DNA from: Winogradskyella costae
GTDB lineage: Bacteria > Bacteroidota > Bacteroidia > Flavobacteriales > Flavobacteriaceae
Assembly: GCF_013403865.1 (NCBI RefSeq)
Contig: NZ_JABFDK010000011.1
Coordinates: 26,170-90,169 of the forward strand
Direction of reading: 5' to 3'
Length of the DNA: 64,000 bases
This document shows, piece by piece, positions 1 through 8,681 of the stretch (positions are counted from its first letter, which is position 1; the number at the start of each line of letters is the position of its first letter). A program made the translations under genes and the position numbers. The notes beneath the pieces are model-generated. The model did no database searches. It was not told the DNA's origin and was given only the letters and a program-made list of their open reading frames with translations.

Positions 1-839
1 GAATAGATTTCTGCGATAAGCTCTGCATCTGGTATGGATTGTACCGTAAAGTTAACTTTCTGACCTTTCTGTACTTTATAAACATCTTTTTCAAAAACCA
101 TTAAATCGGCGTGAACGTGATGCGTATTTACAACTTCAAATAATTCGGTTTGTGGTTCTACATATTGACCTGTTTTTACTTCAACTTTTTGTACAAAACC
201 CTCTATTGGACTTCTTAAAGCAATGCGTTGCGAAATTGTGCCATTACGAACAGAAGAGGTATTGACATTTAATATTTTTAATTGTGCTTGCATACCATTT
301 ACCATTGCTTTTGATGCATCATATTCTGCTTCTGCCTTTTGAAAATTAGCACCAGAGCCAACACCTGCTTCATATAATTTTTGTTGACGTTCGAAATTCT
401 TTTTCAGAAAATTACTATTGCTATATGCGTTTAAGTAATCAGTTTGAGCTTGTATAATATTGGGATGCGAGAGATAAGCCACAACTTGACCTTTATTAAC
501 CTTGTCACCTTCAATCACTTCAATTGAAACAACATTTGCACCAATGACTGTGGTAATGGCTGCTTCATTTTGTGGTGGCACTTCTAACGTTCCATTTGCC
601 TCAACATAACCGCTCATATTGCGTAATGCTAACGTATCTATTTTCATTTTTAAAGCATCGAATTGTTGTTGTGAAAGCATTACTTCTTCGCTTTCATTAT
701 GTTCTTCTTTAATTTCTGTTTTTTCTTCCTCATCGTGGGAATGACCATCATTTTCGTTATGATTTTCTTTATTTCCGCAAGCTGACACAAAAATGGTTAA
801 CACCATTACGATAAGGATTTTATATGTTTTACTTTTCAT
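1..839 (-). CDS. RND metal-efflux periplasmic adaptor (CusB/CzcB-like), partial
   Basis: The reading frame is open from an ATG at 839 to the left edge, so about 279 N-terminal residues are visible and the C-terminus is missing. It begins with a lipoprotein signal (MKSKTYKILIVMVLTIFVSAC, cleavage before Cys21), so it should be anchored in the membrane facing the periplasm. A His/Asp/Glu-rich stretch follows (HNENDGHSHDEE), as expected for metal binding. Then come the first half of a lipoyl/biotinyl-like beta domain (GANVVSIEVIEGDKVNKGQVV), an alpha-helical hairpin (about residues 130-190) and the returning lipoyl half (SPIEGFVQKVEVKTGQYV). This is the order seen in HlyD/CusB membrane-fusion proteins, which connect an RND pump to its outer-membrane channel. 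The start lies 4 bp after the stop of the CusA-TolC gene, so the two are co-translated. The substrate metal (Cu/Ag or Co/Zn/Cd) cannot be told from sequence alone. Confidence 0.92.
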   Translation of the reverse strand, partial: MKSKTYKILIVMVLTIFVSACGNKENHNENDGHSHDEEEKTEIKEEHNESEEVMLSQQQFDALKMKIDTLALRNMSGYVEANGTLEVPPQNEAAITTVIGANVVSIEVIEGDKVNKGQVVAYLSHPNIIQAQTDYLNAYSNSNFLKKNFERQQKLYEAGVGSGANFQKAEAEYDASKAMVNGMQAQLKILNVNTSSVRNGTISQRIALRSPIEGFVQKVEVKTGQYVEPQTELFEVVNTHHVHADLMVFEKDVYKVQKGQKVNFTVQSIPDAELIAEIY

Positions 840-843
840 TGTC

Positions 844-3800
844 TTATTGATTAAAATATTGTAGTTGAAATGTGCTTTCTAAATAGTTTACTAATGCTGT
901 TTGTGCTTCCAATTCTGACTGAATGGCTTCTTTTATCAACTGCGTAAATGCAGTATAATCTATTTCGCCTTCTCTATATGCCAGTAATGCACCTGTTTTT
1001 TGCTCTTTTGTTAATGGTAAAACTTGGTCTTTGTAAAACTCCCAAGATGTTTTCCATTTCATATATTTTTCTTTAGCCAGAACAAACCTTGATTGTACTT
1101 CCTGTTTTTTGAACGCTACATTGGTTTCGGCTATGTCTTTATCAATTCTGGCACTTCTAACTTGTGCTTTGTTAGAACCTGATAAAAACGGAATGGAAAT
1201 ACCTGCTTGATAGGTGTAAAACCCTGAATTGCCATTTACTTTTTGTAAACCACCTTGTAGATTGAACTTCGGTAAATTATCCGCCTTTGCAGCTTTATAT
1301 TTGGCTTCTGCTTCATCTACAATGTTCATCGACATACTGTACAACGGATGATTTTCAATACTAATCGTTTCCACATCACTATCTATCGCTACATCAAATT
1401 CATCTGAAACCGTAAAAATTTCTTCTGAAACTAACCACAAATTGAATTGCTGTAAAGCAATATGATAATCACTATAAGCTTGCGCTTTTTTATTCTGAAT
1501 TTGAAACGCTTGATTTTTTGCTGCTGAATATTCTAATTTAGAAATAGCTTCTACTTCATAATTTAAAGCTGCTGCTTGTTCAAATTTGGAATATATGGAA
1601 TCCAGTTCTTTATACAAATCATAGTTTCGTTTCATTTGATAACATTTTGACCACGCTTTTTTGACTTCCAATTCTAATTCCAATTCGGAAAGTTGAAAGG
1701 CTTTTTGTGCCAATTGAATGCGTTGTTCTTGTAACTTCTTTTTAGAAGCTATACCAAATACATCGATATTTGATTGACCAATACCAATGGTTGTATAGAT
1801 GCCATTTCCATTATCAATTTCTTCTCCACCTGTAAAAATTTGAGTCGTTCCGAAATCATAGGCAGTCGATTTTAATTGTTCTTGTTTTGTAATTTCCAAC
1901 TGCTTTTGCTTCAATAATGGATAATTACTTTTTGCGAGTTTAACAGCTTCCTGTAATGAAATTTCGGGAATTGTATCATTCAACTCTTGTGCATTACTTT
2001 GTGGTGAAAAGCCAAATAGTAATAATACAACTGCTGTTGCTGTTACTAACTTTTTATTTGGCTTAAACGTAAAAGATTTGTTTTCTACCCAATGATATAA
2101 AATTGGTAAAACAAATAAGGTAAGCAAAGTTGAAGTTAATAATCCACCAATAACAACCGTTGCCAATGGACGTTGTACTTCTGCACCAGCTGATGATGAA
2201 ATAGCCATTGGTAGAAAGCCTAATACATCTGTAAAAGCAGTTAGCATAATAGGTCTGATTCTTCGTTTAGTACCTTCAACTATTCTATCCTTTAGATTGG
2301 TTACACCTTCTTCTTTTAATTCGTTGAGTCCGCTTATCATTACCAAACCATTTAAAACTGCAACACCAAACAGCACAATAAAACCAACACCTGCCGAAAT
2401 ACTAAATGGCATATCACGTAACCACAACGCCACAACACCACCAATAGTTGCCATTGGAATAGCTATGTAAATCATTAAGGTCTGTGGTAAAGATTTTAAT
2501 GCAAAATATATTAGTATAAATATGAGTAACAATGCAATAGGCACAACGGTTTGTAATCGGTTGCTGGCACGTTCTAAATTTTCAAATGCACCACCATAAC
2601 GAATAAAATAACCTGATGGTAATTCTAATTGTGCATCTAATTTTGATTTAATTTCAGTTACTAACGATTTTACATCACGTCCTCTAACATTAACACCTAC
2701 ATAGGTTCTTCTATTGGTGTTATCTCTACTGATTTGCATTGGTCCTGCTTTATAGCTTACATCTGCAATTTCACGTAAAGGAATTTGAGCACCCGAAGGT
2801 AAATTGATATACAGGTTTTGAACATCTGAAATATCCTTACGGTTTTGATCGCTTAATCGTACTACTAAATCGAAGCGTTTTTCACCTTCAAAAATTACAC
2901 CTGCTGTACCACCTGCAAATGCAGATTGTACGGTTTGATTAAGCGTATTTATTTGAAGACCATATTGCGCCAATTTATTCCTGTTGTAATTGATTGTCAT
3001 TTGTGGCAAACCTGTTGTGGCTTCCGCTTTCATATCACCAATACCTTCAGTACCTGCGATAATTTTAGATATTTCTTCGGCTTTTTGAGATAGAATATCA
3101 ATGTCTTCACCATAAAGTTTTATAGCAATATCTTCACGAACACCTTCTAATAACTCGTTAAAACGCATTTCAATAGGTTGTGTAAACTCATAATTAACAC
3201 CAGGAACCATTTCAACTGCTTCTTTCATTGCTTCAATCAATTCATCTTTTGATTCTATAGTAGTCCATTCACTTTTAGGTTTCAGAATTACAAAAACATC
3301 GGCAATATCCATAGGCATCGGGTCGGTTGGAATTTCGGCAACACCAATACGACTCACAATTTTATCAACTTCTGGAAATTTTGCTTTTACTATTTGTTCT
3401 ATTTTGGTAGTAGTTTCAATAGTTTCTGTAAGTGAACTACCTGGTTTTAAAATAGCGTGAAATGCAATATCACCTTCATCGAGTTGCGGAATGAACTCGC
3501 CACCCATTCTTGAAAACATAAAAACGGTTATTCCGAACAACACAACTGCAATACCAATTACCCATTTCCCTTTTCGCAAGGCTCTAACCAATAAAGGTTG
3601 GTATTTATCTTCAACCCAATGCACAAATCTATCTCCATAAGATTTTTTATCGTTTTTAGGTGCTCTTAATATTAAAGCTGACATCATTGGCACATAGGTT
3701 AAACAAAGTACCATTGCACCAATCATAGCAAAAATAAAGGTCAAAGCCATTGGTTTAAACATCTTTCCTTCAATACCTTGTAAGGCTAAAATGGGTAGAA

Positions 3801-5178
3801 AAACGATAAGGATAATCAACTGACCGAAGAAGGCAGCATTCATCATCTTTTTTGAAGCATTAGAAGCAACTTTATCTCTTTCTTTAGATGTAAGTTGTTT
3901 CTTTTTCAAAACTTGTGATGCTATAAGAAAAACAGTGCTTTCAACAATAATTACAGCACCATCTACAATGATTCCGAAATCAATTGCTCCTAAACTCATT
4001 AGGTTTACCCAAACATCAAAAACATTCATTAAAATAAAAGCAAATAATAAGGATAATGGAATAGTAGAGGCAACTATTAAACCTCCTCGCCAATTACCTA
4101 ATAAAAAGACCAACACAAAAATGACGATTAATGCACCTTCAATAAGATTAGTTGTTACTGTAGAAGTTGTTTCGCCAATTAATTTACTTCGGTCTAATAA
4201 TGGTTCAATAATTACGCCTTCTGGTAACGACTTTTCAATTTGAGTCATTCGCTCTTTTACATTGGCAATAACATCATTGGAATTAGCTCCTTTTAGCATC
4301 ATTACCAATCCACCTACAACTTCTCCTTCACCATCTTGGGTTAATGCACCGTAACGAATTGCAGAGCCAAATTGTACCGTAGCAATATCGCCAATAGTGA
4401 CAGGTATATTATTAATATTCTTGACAGTGATTTTTTTAATGTCCTCTAAACTTCTCACCAAGCCTTCACCACGAATAAAATTGGCTTGATGGTTCTTTTC
4501 AATATATGCACCTCCTGTATTTTGATTATTGGCTTCAAGTGCATTAAACACATCTGTAATGGTAAGGCCAATAGCATTTAAATCGTTTGGGTCAACCGCT
4601 ACTTCGTATTGTTTTATTTTTCCACCAATAGCGTTTACTTCTACCACACCAGGAACCATTGCCATTTGACGCTGTACAATCCAGTCTTGCATTGAGCGTA
4701 AATCTGCAATGTTGTATTTGTCTTTAAACTCTGGTGCAACTTTTAGTGTGTATTGGTAAATCTCTCCTAAACCTGTTGAAATAGGACCCATTGTAGGTTC
4801 GCCAAATCCAGCAGGTATTTGCTCTTTGACTTTGTTTAGTTTTTCGGCTACTAATTGGCGAGGTAGATATGTTCCCATATCATCATCAAATACAATAGTA
4901 ACCACAGATAAGCCAAAACGAGAAATTGACCTTATTTCCTGAACATCAGGAAGATTGCTCATTGCCACTTCAATTGGATAAGTAACAATTTGCTCAATAT
5001 CTTCAGTACCTAAATTGGGGGATTGTGTTATAACCTGTACTTGGTTATTGGTAATATCTGGAACAGCATCTATTGGCACTTTGGTCATACTCCAAATACC
5101 TGTTCCGATTATGGTAAGCGTAAGCAAACCAATAATGAATTTGTTATTGATTGAAAAATCAATGATTTTATTAATCAT
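844..5178 (-). CDS. CusA/CzcA-family heavy-metal RND pump fused to a TolC-like outer membrane domain
   Basis: 1444 residues. Residues 1 to about 1040 form a complete heavy-metal-efflux RND permease: a first TM helix, porter domain, TM2-7 with the HME-family motif DFGIIVDGAVIIVEST in TM4 (its Asp residues serve the proton relay), a second porter domain and TM8-12. After a short cytoplasmic linker comes a second hydrophobic, signal-like segment (VTATAVVLLLFGFSPQSNAQ), then a ~380-residue TolC/OEP-type domain with long coiled-coil helices (from about EISLQEAVKLAKSNYPLLKQ to the C-terminus). Such fusions are common in Bacteroidota and put pump and outer-membrane factor on one polypeptide. It exports metal cations using the proton gradient. 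Upstream is a small His-rich secreted protein, downstream the adaptor. The operon is cargo of the integrative element that ends at mnmE. Confidence 0.93.
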   Translation of the reverse strand: MINKIIDFSINNKFIIGLLTLTIIGTGIWSMTKVPIDAVPDITNNQVQVITQSPNLGTEDIEQIVTYPIEVAMSNLPDVQEIRSISRFGLSVVTIVFDDDMGTYLPRQLVAEKLNKVKEQIPAGFGEPTMGPISTGLGEIYQYTLKVAPEFKDKYNIADLRSMQDWIVQRQMAMVPGVVEVNAIGGKIKQYEVAVDPNDLNAIGLTITDVFNALEANNQNTGGAYIEKNHQANFIRGEGLVRSLEDIKKITVKNINNIPVTIGDIATVQFGSAIRYGALTQDGEGEVVGGLVMMLKGANSNDVIANVKERMTQIEKSLPEGVIIEPLLDRSKLIGETTSTVTTNLIEGALIVIFVLVFLLGNWRGGLIVASTIPLSLLFAFILMNVFDVWVNLMSLGAIDFGIIVDGAVIIVESTVFLIASQVLKKKQLTSKERDKVASNASKKMMNAAFFGQLIILIVFLPILALQGIEGKMFKPMALTFIFAMIGAMVLCLTYVPMMSALILRAPKNDKKSYGDRFVHWVEDKYQPLLVRALRKGKWVIGIAVVLFGITVFMFSRMGGEFIPQLDEGDIAFHAILKPGSSLTETIETTTKIEQIVKAKFPEVDKIVSRIGVAEIPTDPMPMDIADVFVILKPKSEWTTIESKDELIEAMKEAVEMVPGVNYEFTQPIEMRFNELLEGVREDIAIKLYGEDIDILSQKAEEISKIIAGTEGIGDMKAEATTGLPQMTINYNRNKLAQYGLQINTLNQTVQSAFAGGTAGVIFEGEKRFDLVVRLSDQNRKDISDVQNLYINLPSGAQIPLREIADVSYKAGPMQISRDNTNRRTYVGVNVRGRDVKSLVTEIKSKLDAQLELPSGYFIRYGGAFENLERASNRLQTVVPIALLLIFILIYFALKSLPQTLMIYIAIPMATIGGVVALWLRDMPFSISAGVGFIVLFGVAVLNGLVMISGLNELKEEGVTNLKDRIVEGTKRRIRPIMLTAFTDVLGFLPMAISSSAGAEVQRPLATVVIGGLLTSTLLTLFVLPILYHWVENKSFTFKPNKKLVTATAVVLLLFGFSPQSNAQELNDTIPEISLQEAVKLAKSNYPLLKQKQLEITKQEQLKSTAYDFGTTQIFTGGEEIDNGNGIYTTIGIGQSNIDVFGIASKKKLQEQRIQLAQKAFQLSELELELEVKKAWSKCYQMKRNYDLYKELDSIYSKFEQAAALNYEVEAISKLEYSAAKNQAFQIQNKKAQAYSDYHIALQQFNLWLVSEEIFTVSDEFDVAIDSDVETISIENHPLYSMSMNIVDEAEAKYKAAKADNLPKFNLQGGLQKVNGNSGFYTYQAGISIPFLSGSNKAQVRSARIDKDIAETNVAFKKQEVQSRFVLAKEKYMKWKTSWEFYKDQVLPLTKEQKTGALLAYREGEIDYTAFTQLIKEAIQSELEAQTALVNYLESTFQLQYFNQ

Positions 5179-5301
5179 AGAAAATGTATTAATTCAGTTA
5201 AACTATTCGATACAATTCTGATATAAGAAAATAGAATTACACAAAATGAAATGAACCCTTTAGGCTCAAAATTGGATATAGCTATCCATTAAAAAACTGA
5301 A

Positions 5302-5697
5302 TTATACTTTAGGTGGCTGGAAAAGTGATTCCAAATATCTGGAAGTGAAGTTTACTTTATGTAAATTATATTGTTTTTTCTCTTCAAACTTTAATCGATT
5401 GGTTAAAGCCAAATTATTGTTCGCAATAATTAATACCAAAGGGTGACAACATTGATTATGGGAATGGACTGGTGTATTCTCCTTATCTGGGTTATGATGA
5501 TGCTCTTCATTTTTAGCATCGCTCTCAATGTAATCTTCAACTACATATTCAAAGAAAGAGTCTCCATAAACTTTATGGTCTTGATAATGGGTAATTACAT
5601 TTGAAATTTCTTTAATTGGACCACAAAAGTCCATATCTATGCTTATCCCTTGAAAAAAGAATAAAATAGACATTGATATGGAAACAAATATTTTCAT
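5302..5697 (-). CDS. small secreted His/Cys-rich protein heading a metal-efflux operon
   Basis: The likely start is ATG 5697 (MKIFVSISMSILFFF), giving 131 residues; an in-frame ATG seven codons earlier is possible. An N-terminal hydrophobic signal segment is followed by an acidic region, a metal-ligand-rich patch (EEHHHNPDKENTPVHSHNQCCH) and a C-terminal tail ending in FQPPKV. No named family is recognised. The ligands and the position 124 bp upstream of the CusA-TolC gene, same strand, suggest periplasmic metal binding or sensing; this is inference. A protein of the same layout (signal, His-rich patch, short hydrophobic tail) heads the second RND operon at 55208-55621. Confidence 0.75.
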   Translation of the reverse strand: MKIFVSISMSILFFFQGISIDMDFCGPIKEISNVITHYQDHKVYGDSFFEYVVEDYIESDAKNEEHHHNPDKENTPVHSHNQCCHPLVLIIANNNLALTNRLKFEEKKQYNLHKVNFTSRYLESLFQPPKV

Positions 5698-5760
5698 ATA
5701 ATTTATACAAATATACAAATTATTGAATGCAATGGTGTTGCAAATAAATTGATTGGTAAA

Positions 5761-7872
5761 TTACAAAAACCATAGAGCATCTTTAGCATCGTCTGGAACC
5801 CCATTATTAAAATGTGGTGCTATTTGTGCTACCATTTCTGGATATTTTATTGTGATTGGTACATTTTGTTGTCGAAGCGATTTCCAATATAATCTGCTAA
5901 ACTGATACACTTGTGTTAATAATTCTAACACTACATCTGCATCTTCAAAAGCATCTTCATCTGGACTGCTTACCTTAATTTTTATTGGGAACGGATAACC
6001 ATCTGTATCTGCATACCGCTGTGAATTAGGGTAACGTGCATTATTAAACAACAAAAAATGATTTTCGCTAATACGTATGTATGTACCACTTACAGGCATT
6101 AACTTTTTGTTCCAATTAAGGTCGTAAGCAATAATATCTTCTGCTTCTGTTTTATTGATATTTAGAATGTAGAGCGGAATTTTTAACCCTAATGTATGCA
6201 TCCCTCTAATAATTGGTTTTAGTTCCTCGTAACTCATTTCCTTATAGAAGTGAATGACTACTTTATCTGCTTCTGCAACCGATGTAAAATCTCTAATGGC
6301 TTTACATATACTTCCTGCCAATAGTTCTGTTTCGCTTTGGTCAAAATATTCGAACTTTCTAAATAAGCCATTGTTTTGAAAACTAAAGGCACTTGCTATA
6401 TAACGTCTGTTTTCGCCTTGATTGGTAAATGCACCAACACCTATTACTAATTCTTTTTTATCGGTTACTGCAAGTTTCCAAGGTGCGCCACCTAATTTGG
6501 CGTGAATAGCTAACGCCATATTTTGCAATGAAAATTGGAAGTTGTATTGATTCTCGATATTGACCACCATTTTTTCATAATCTACCACTTGTGTAACAAT
6601 GCCTTCATTTAAAAACAGTTCTTTGATTTGAATATAGATTTCGCGGTCTTCGGGATTTTGTGTGAACTTATCGAAAGGACTTAAATAAAAAGCTGCGTAA
6701 AGCACATTATCGTGGTCGAAGGTTAAACTCTCTAACTTTTCAACTATTTCTGGTATTGGGTCGTTTTCGTTGGTAAATTCAATGAAGTGTTCTTTGGATG
6801 ATGATGCTTTAATGTTCACATAGGCTTCTAATCCTTTATAATAATTCTTTTCTGTATTTACACCTTCCTTTAAATTTTGATAGAAAGACAATACCGAATC
6901 TTTATGAGAAGTATGGCAAATGAAAAATATCTTGATATTTTGATTGTTTGGACGTCTGTAAGGGTTTAGGATATTCATTGCCTTTTTAGGCACTAAATGG
7001 GTTTTCTTGTTACCGTATTGGTCTTTACCAAATTCCAATAAACCTACTTGTGGGTCGATATGGTTGATACGATTGAGTGGCACATCTATAAACGTATCAG
7101 TTTTAAATGGAAATATGACTTTAAAATCTTCTTTAAACAGATAGTTGGTTGCAAAATTATTAATAAGTGCTACGTACTTTTGATATTTATTAATTGGTCT
7201 TATAGGTTCCTCAATAGGTATATCTAATGCTCGTGCTAATGACAAATTAAAAATTGGGTATGCTTGGTCAAACTGAATAGCATTGTAAAATTCTTGTTTT
7301 TCCTCTGTATCGAGGTCCATTTGGTAATTGAACGTTTTTTGACCATATACACAACGCTTTATTAGCTCTGAATCCTCTATATCCTTAACCGACGTTGTAA
7401 GGACTTTTGAAGTACCATCGTATGATACAATTAACTCTGGTAAGTCTGTGAGTTTTGCAAACTGTATCTTAAATGAAAATTTATAGTAGAGGTTATAGTC
7501 TGCTGTATTCCCTTTTTTTGAAGGCATCCACACTTGTACATCGCCAACAAAGTTTTTTACTACTATATAGTCTTTAGATTTAAAATAGCTTCTTAATTGG
7601 TGTTTAAGGTATTGTTTATATATTCTCAATTCTCTACCATTTACTAAATTCAGCTTAATGCTTGGTGCATTGGGTATTTCTGTAATAAATGTTGTAAATA
7701 TTTGGTCTGTATTAGATAGGTCTGTGTCTGGAAACACCTCTTTAATCTGTCTTGAAAATTTAGATTTATGAATGGGATGACTGCCTTCAATATCCTCTAA
7801 TGATAAAAATATTGTAGGCGCACTATTAGGCCATTTAAAATTAAGTATGTTGGTTTTGAGGTGTTCTTGCAT
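5761..7872 (-). CDS. prokaryotic Argonaute (PIWI-domain protein), catalytically inactive
   Basis: 703 residues, the length of a long pAgo. The N-terminal ~300 residues (N/linker/PAZ-like) are divergent. A MID domain runs from about residue 311. Its guide 5'-phosphate pocket looks intact, in the pattern Y..K..Q..K: Y413 and K417 (IYIQIKELF), Q428 (GIVTQVVDY) and K459 (HAKLGGAPWKL). The PIWI domain starts at the diagnostic LGGAPW. The residue normally the first catalytic Asp is Gly480 (ELVIGVGAF), the RDG motif is replaced by FYK (VVIHFYKEM, 539-545), and the final motif reads ITIKYPEMVA, with Glu679 where His/Asp/Asn is expected. The protein ends in the typical aromatic WFL whose carboxylate reaches the MID pocket. 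It should therefore bind a guide and target without slicing, as in long-B pAgos, and would need a partner effector. It is the last gene of an XRE / 107-aa / Ago operon on an integrative element, so a role against plasmids or phages is likely but inferred. Confidence 0.9.
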   Translation of the reverse strand: MQEHLKTNILNFKWPNSAPTIFLSLEDIEGSHPIHKSKFSRQIKEVFPDTDLSNTDQIFTTFITEIPNAPSIKLNLVNGRELRIYKQYLKHQLRSYFKSKDYIVVKNFVGDVQVWMPSKKGNTADYNLYYKFSFKIQFAKLTDLPELIVSYDGTSKVLTTSVKDIEDSELIKRCVYGQKTFNYQMDLDTEEKQEFYNAIQFDQAYPIFNLSLARALDIPIEEPIRPINKYQKYVALINNFATNYLFKEDFKVIFPFKTDTFIDVPLNRINHIDPQVGLLEFGKDQYGNKKTHLVPKKAMNILNPYRRPNNQNIKIFFICHTSHKDSVLSFYQNLKEGVNTEKNYYKGLEAYVNIKASSSKEHFIEFTNENDPIPEIVEKLESLTFDHDNVLYAAFYLSPFDKFTQNPEDREIYIQIKELFLNEGIVTQVVDYEKMVVNIENQYNFQFSLQNMALAIHAKLGGAPWKLAVTDKKELVIGVGAFTNQGENRRYIASAFSFQNNGLFRKFEYFDQSETELLAGSICKAIRDFTSVAEADKVVIHFYKEMSYEELKPIIRGMHTLGLKIPLYILNINKTEAEDIIAYDLNWNKKLMPVSGTYIRISENHFLLFNNARYPNSQRYADTDGYPFPIKIKVSSPDEDAFEDADVVLELLTQVYQFSRLYWKSLRQQNVPITIKYPEMVAQIAPHFNNGVPDDAKDALWFL

Positions 7873-7903
7873 TGGTATTGTAATTTTCAGTTTTACATAA
7901 AAT

Positions 7904-8227
7904 CTATTTGAATTGCTCTGTTATTTTTAATCCTTTTTCAATAACTAAATTAATATCATTACTGTTATTTGATTGTGCGTTTAGAGAGCCTAAAATTTTT
8001 AAACTTTCTTCTGTTTTATAGTCAATATCTTGTTTAAAAAACACTTCAATAGCTTGTTCTATTCTTTCTTGTATAATTTTAAGTTCTTTTTGTTGGTCTC
8101 CTTTTTGTTCTGCTCTGGTAAGTGAATAGTATTCACCTTTTGAAGGTCTTTTAATTCTTTTATCCAAATTATATGCTCTATTTAAAAATGCTTCCAAACG
8201 CATTGCTTTTATTTCTTCTGTTGCCAT
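7904..8227 (-). CDS. 107-aa helical protein of the Argonaute operon, unknown function
   Basis: No family recognised. The sequence is charged and predicted mostly helical by eye: two amphipathic helices with many Glu/Lys/Gln residues (MATEEIKAMRLEAFLNRAYN; later EQKGDQQKELKIIQERIEQA). There is no signal peptide, membrane segment or Cys/His cluster. It lies 6 bp after the XRE gene and 31 bp before the Argonaute gene on the same strand, so the three are very likely one transcript. Since the Argonaute is predicted to be non-cleaving, this protein is a candidate partner, effector or antitoxin-like regulator, but nothing in its sequence proves this. Confidence 0.7.
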   Translation of the reverse strand: MATEEIKAMRLEAFLNRAYNLDKRIKRPSKGEYYSLTRAEQKGDQQKELKIIQERIEQAIEVFFKQDIDYKTEESLKILGSLNAQSNNSNDINLVIEKGLKITEQFK

Positions 8228-8233
8228 ATTTAT

Positions 8234-8527
8234 TTAGTTTTCATCAATCTTACTAATTTTTTCTTTAGCTATTTTGAGGATTTCCGTACGTTCTCTTTCA
8301 TTTTTAAGCATTAGTACAATTTGTTCGGACATCCATAGCTTAATTAATTCGTTTTCGTCTTCTTTTAATGCTTTGGCGAATGCAACTACTTGTTCACGTC
8401 TTGCCATCCGATTTCCTCGTTCTATTTTGCTTAAATAGGCAACGTCCATATTTAGGTTTGCAGCCATTTCCCTTAATAGCAAATTGCGTTTTTCACGCAA
8501 TGAGCGTATGTACTCCCCAAACTCCAT
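8234..8527 (-). CDS. XRE-family HTH regulator heading the Argonaute operon
   Basis: The chosen start is ATG 8527 (MEFGEYIRSLREKRNLLLRE), 97 residues; an upstream in-frame ATG at 8551 would add eight residues. A Cro/CI-type helix-turn-helix covers about residues 5-60 (LREMAANLNMDVAYLSKIER is the HTH core), followed by a charged helical tail for dimerisation. The subfamily signature (GEYIRSLREKR, LSKIERGNR, ELIKLWM) is the kind often found next to restriction-modification genes in Bacteroidota. It is first in the operon, 6 bp from the next gene, so it probably autoregulates the system. The promoter should lie in 8528-8620, where no clear -7 box was found. Confidence 0.85.
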   Translation of the reverse strand: MEFGEYIRSLREKRNLLLREMAANLNMDVAYLSKIERGNRMARREQVVAFAKALKEDENELIKLWMSEQIVLMLKNERERTEILKIAKEKISKIDEN

Positions 8528-8621
8528 AATAGAATTATTTAGACTTGTCAAATTTTGTCTAATTTAAGTAAAGGAAACTAAAGGAAAAGAAAAAGATATA
8601 AGTAGTTATTAACAGATAGTG

Positions 8622-8678
8622 AGGATATTAAGGATTTAAGGAAGTCATTTAACCATATCCCTAAATCCTTAATATCCT
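8622..8678. repeat. 17-bp perfect inverted repeat between replication and Argonaute operons
   Basis: Left arm 8622-8638 and right arm 8662-8678 are perfect reverse complements (AGGATATTAAGGATTTA and its complement) with a 23-bp loop. The right arm begins 3 bp after the stop of the primase/ATPase gene on the minus strand, the position of a terminator. There is no T-run, so it could instead be a protein binding site. Confidence 0.6.
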
Positions 8679-8681
8679 TAA

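Noticed and set aside
3935..4243. Open frame on the + strand inside the pump gene
   Set aside because: Antisense shadow of the CusA coding sequence; low-complexity composition and no start context.
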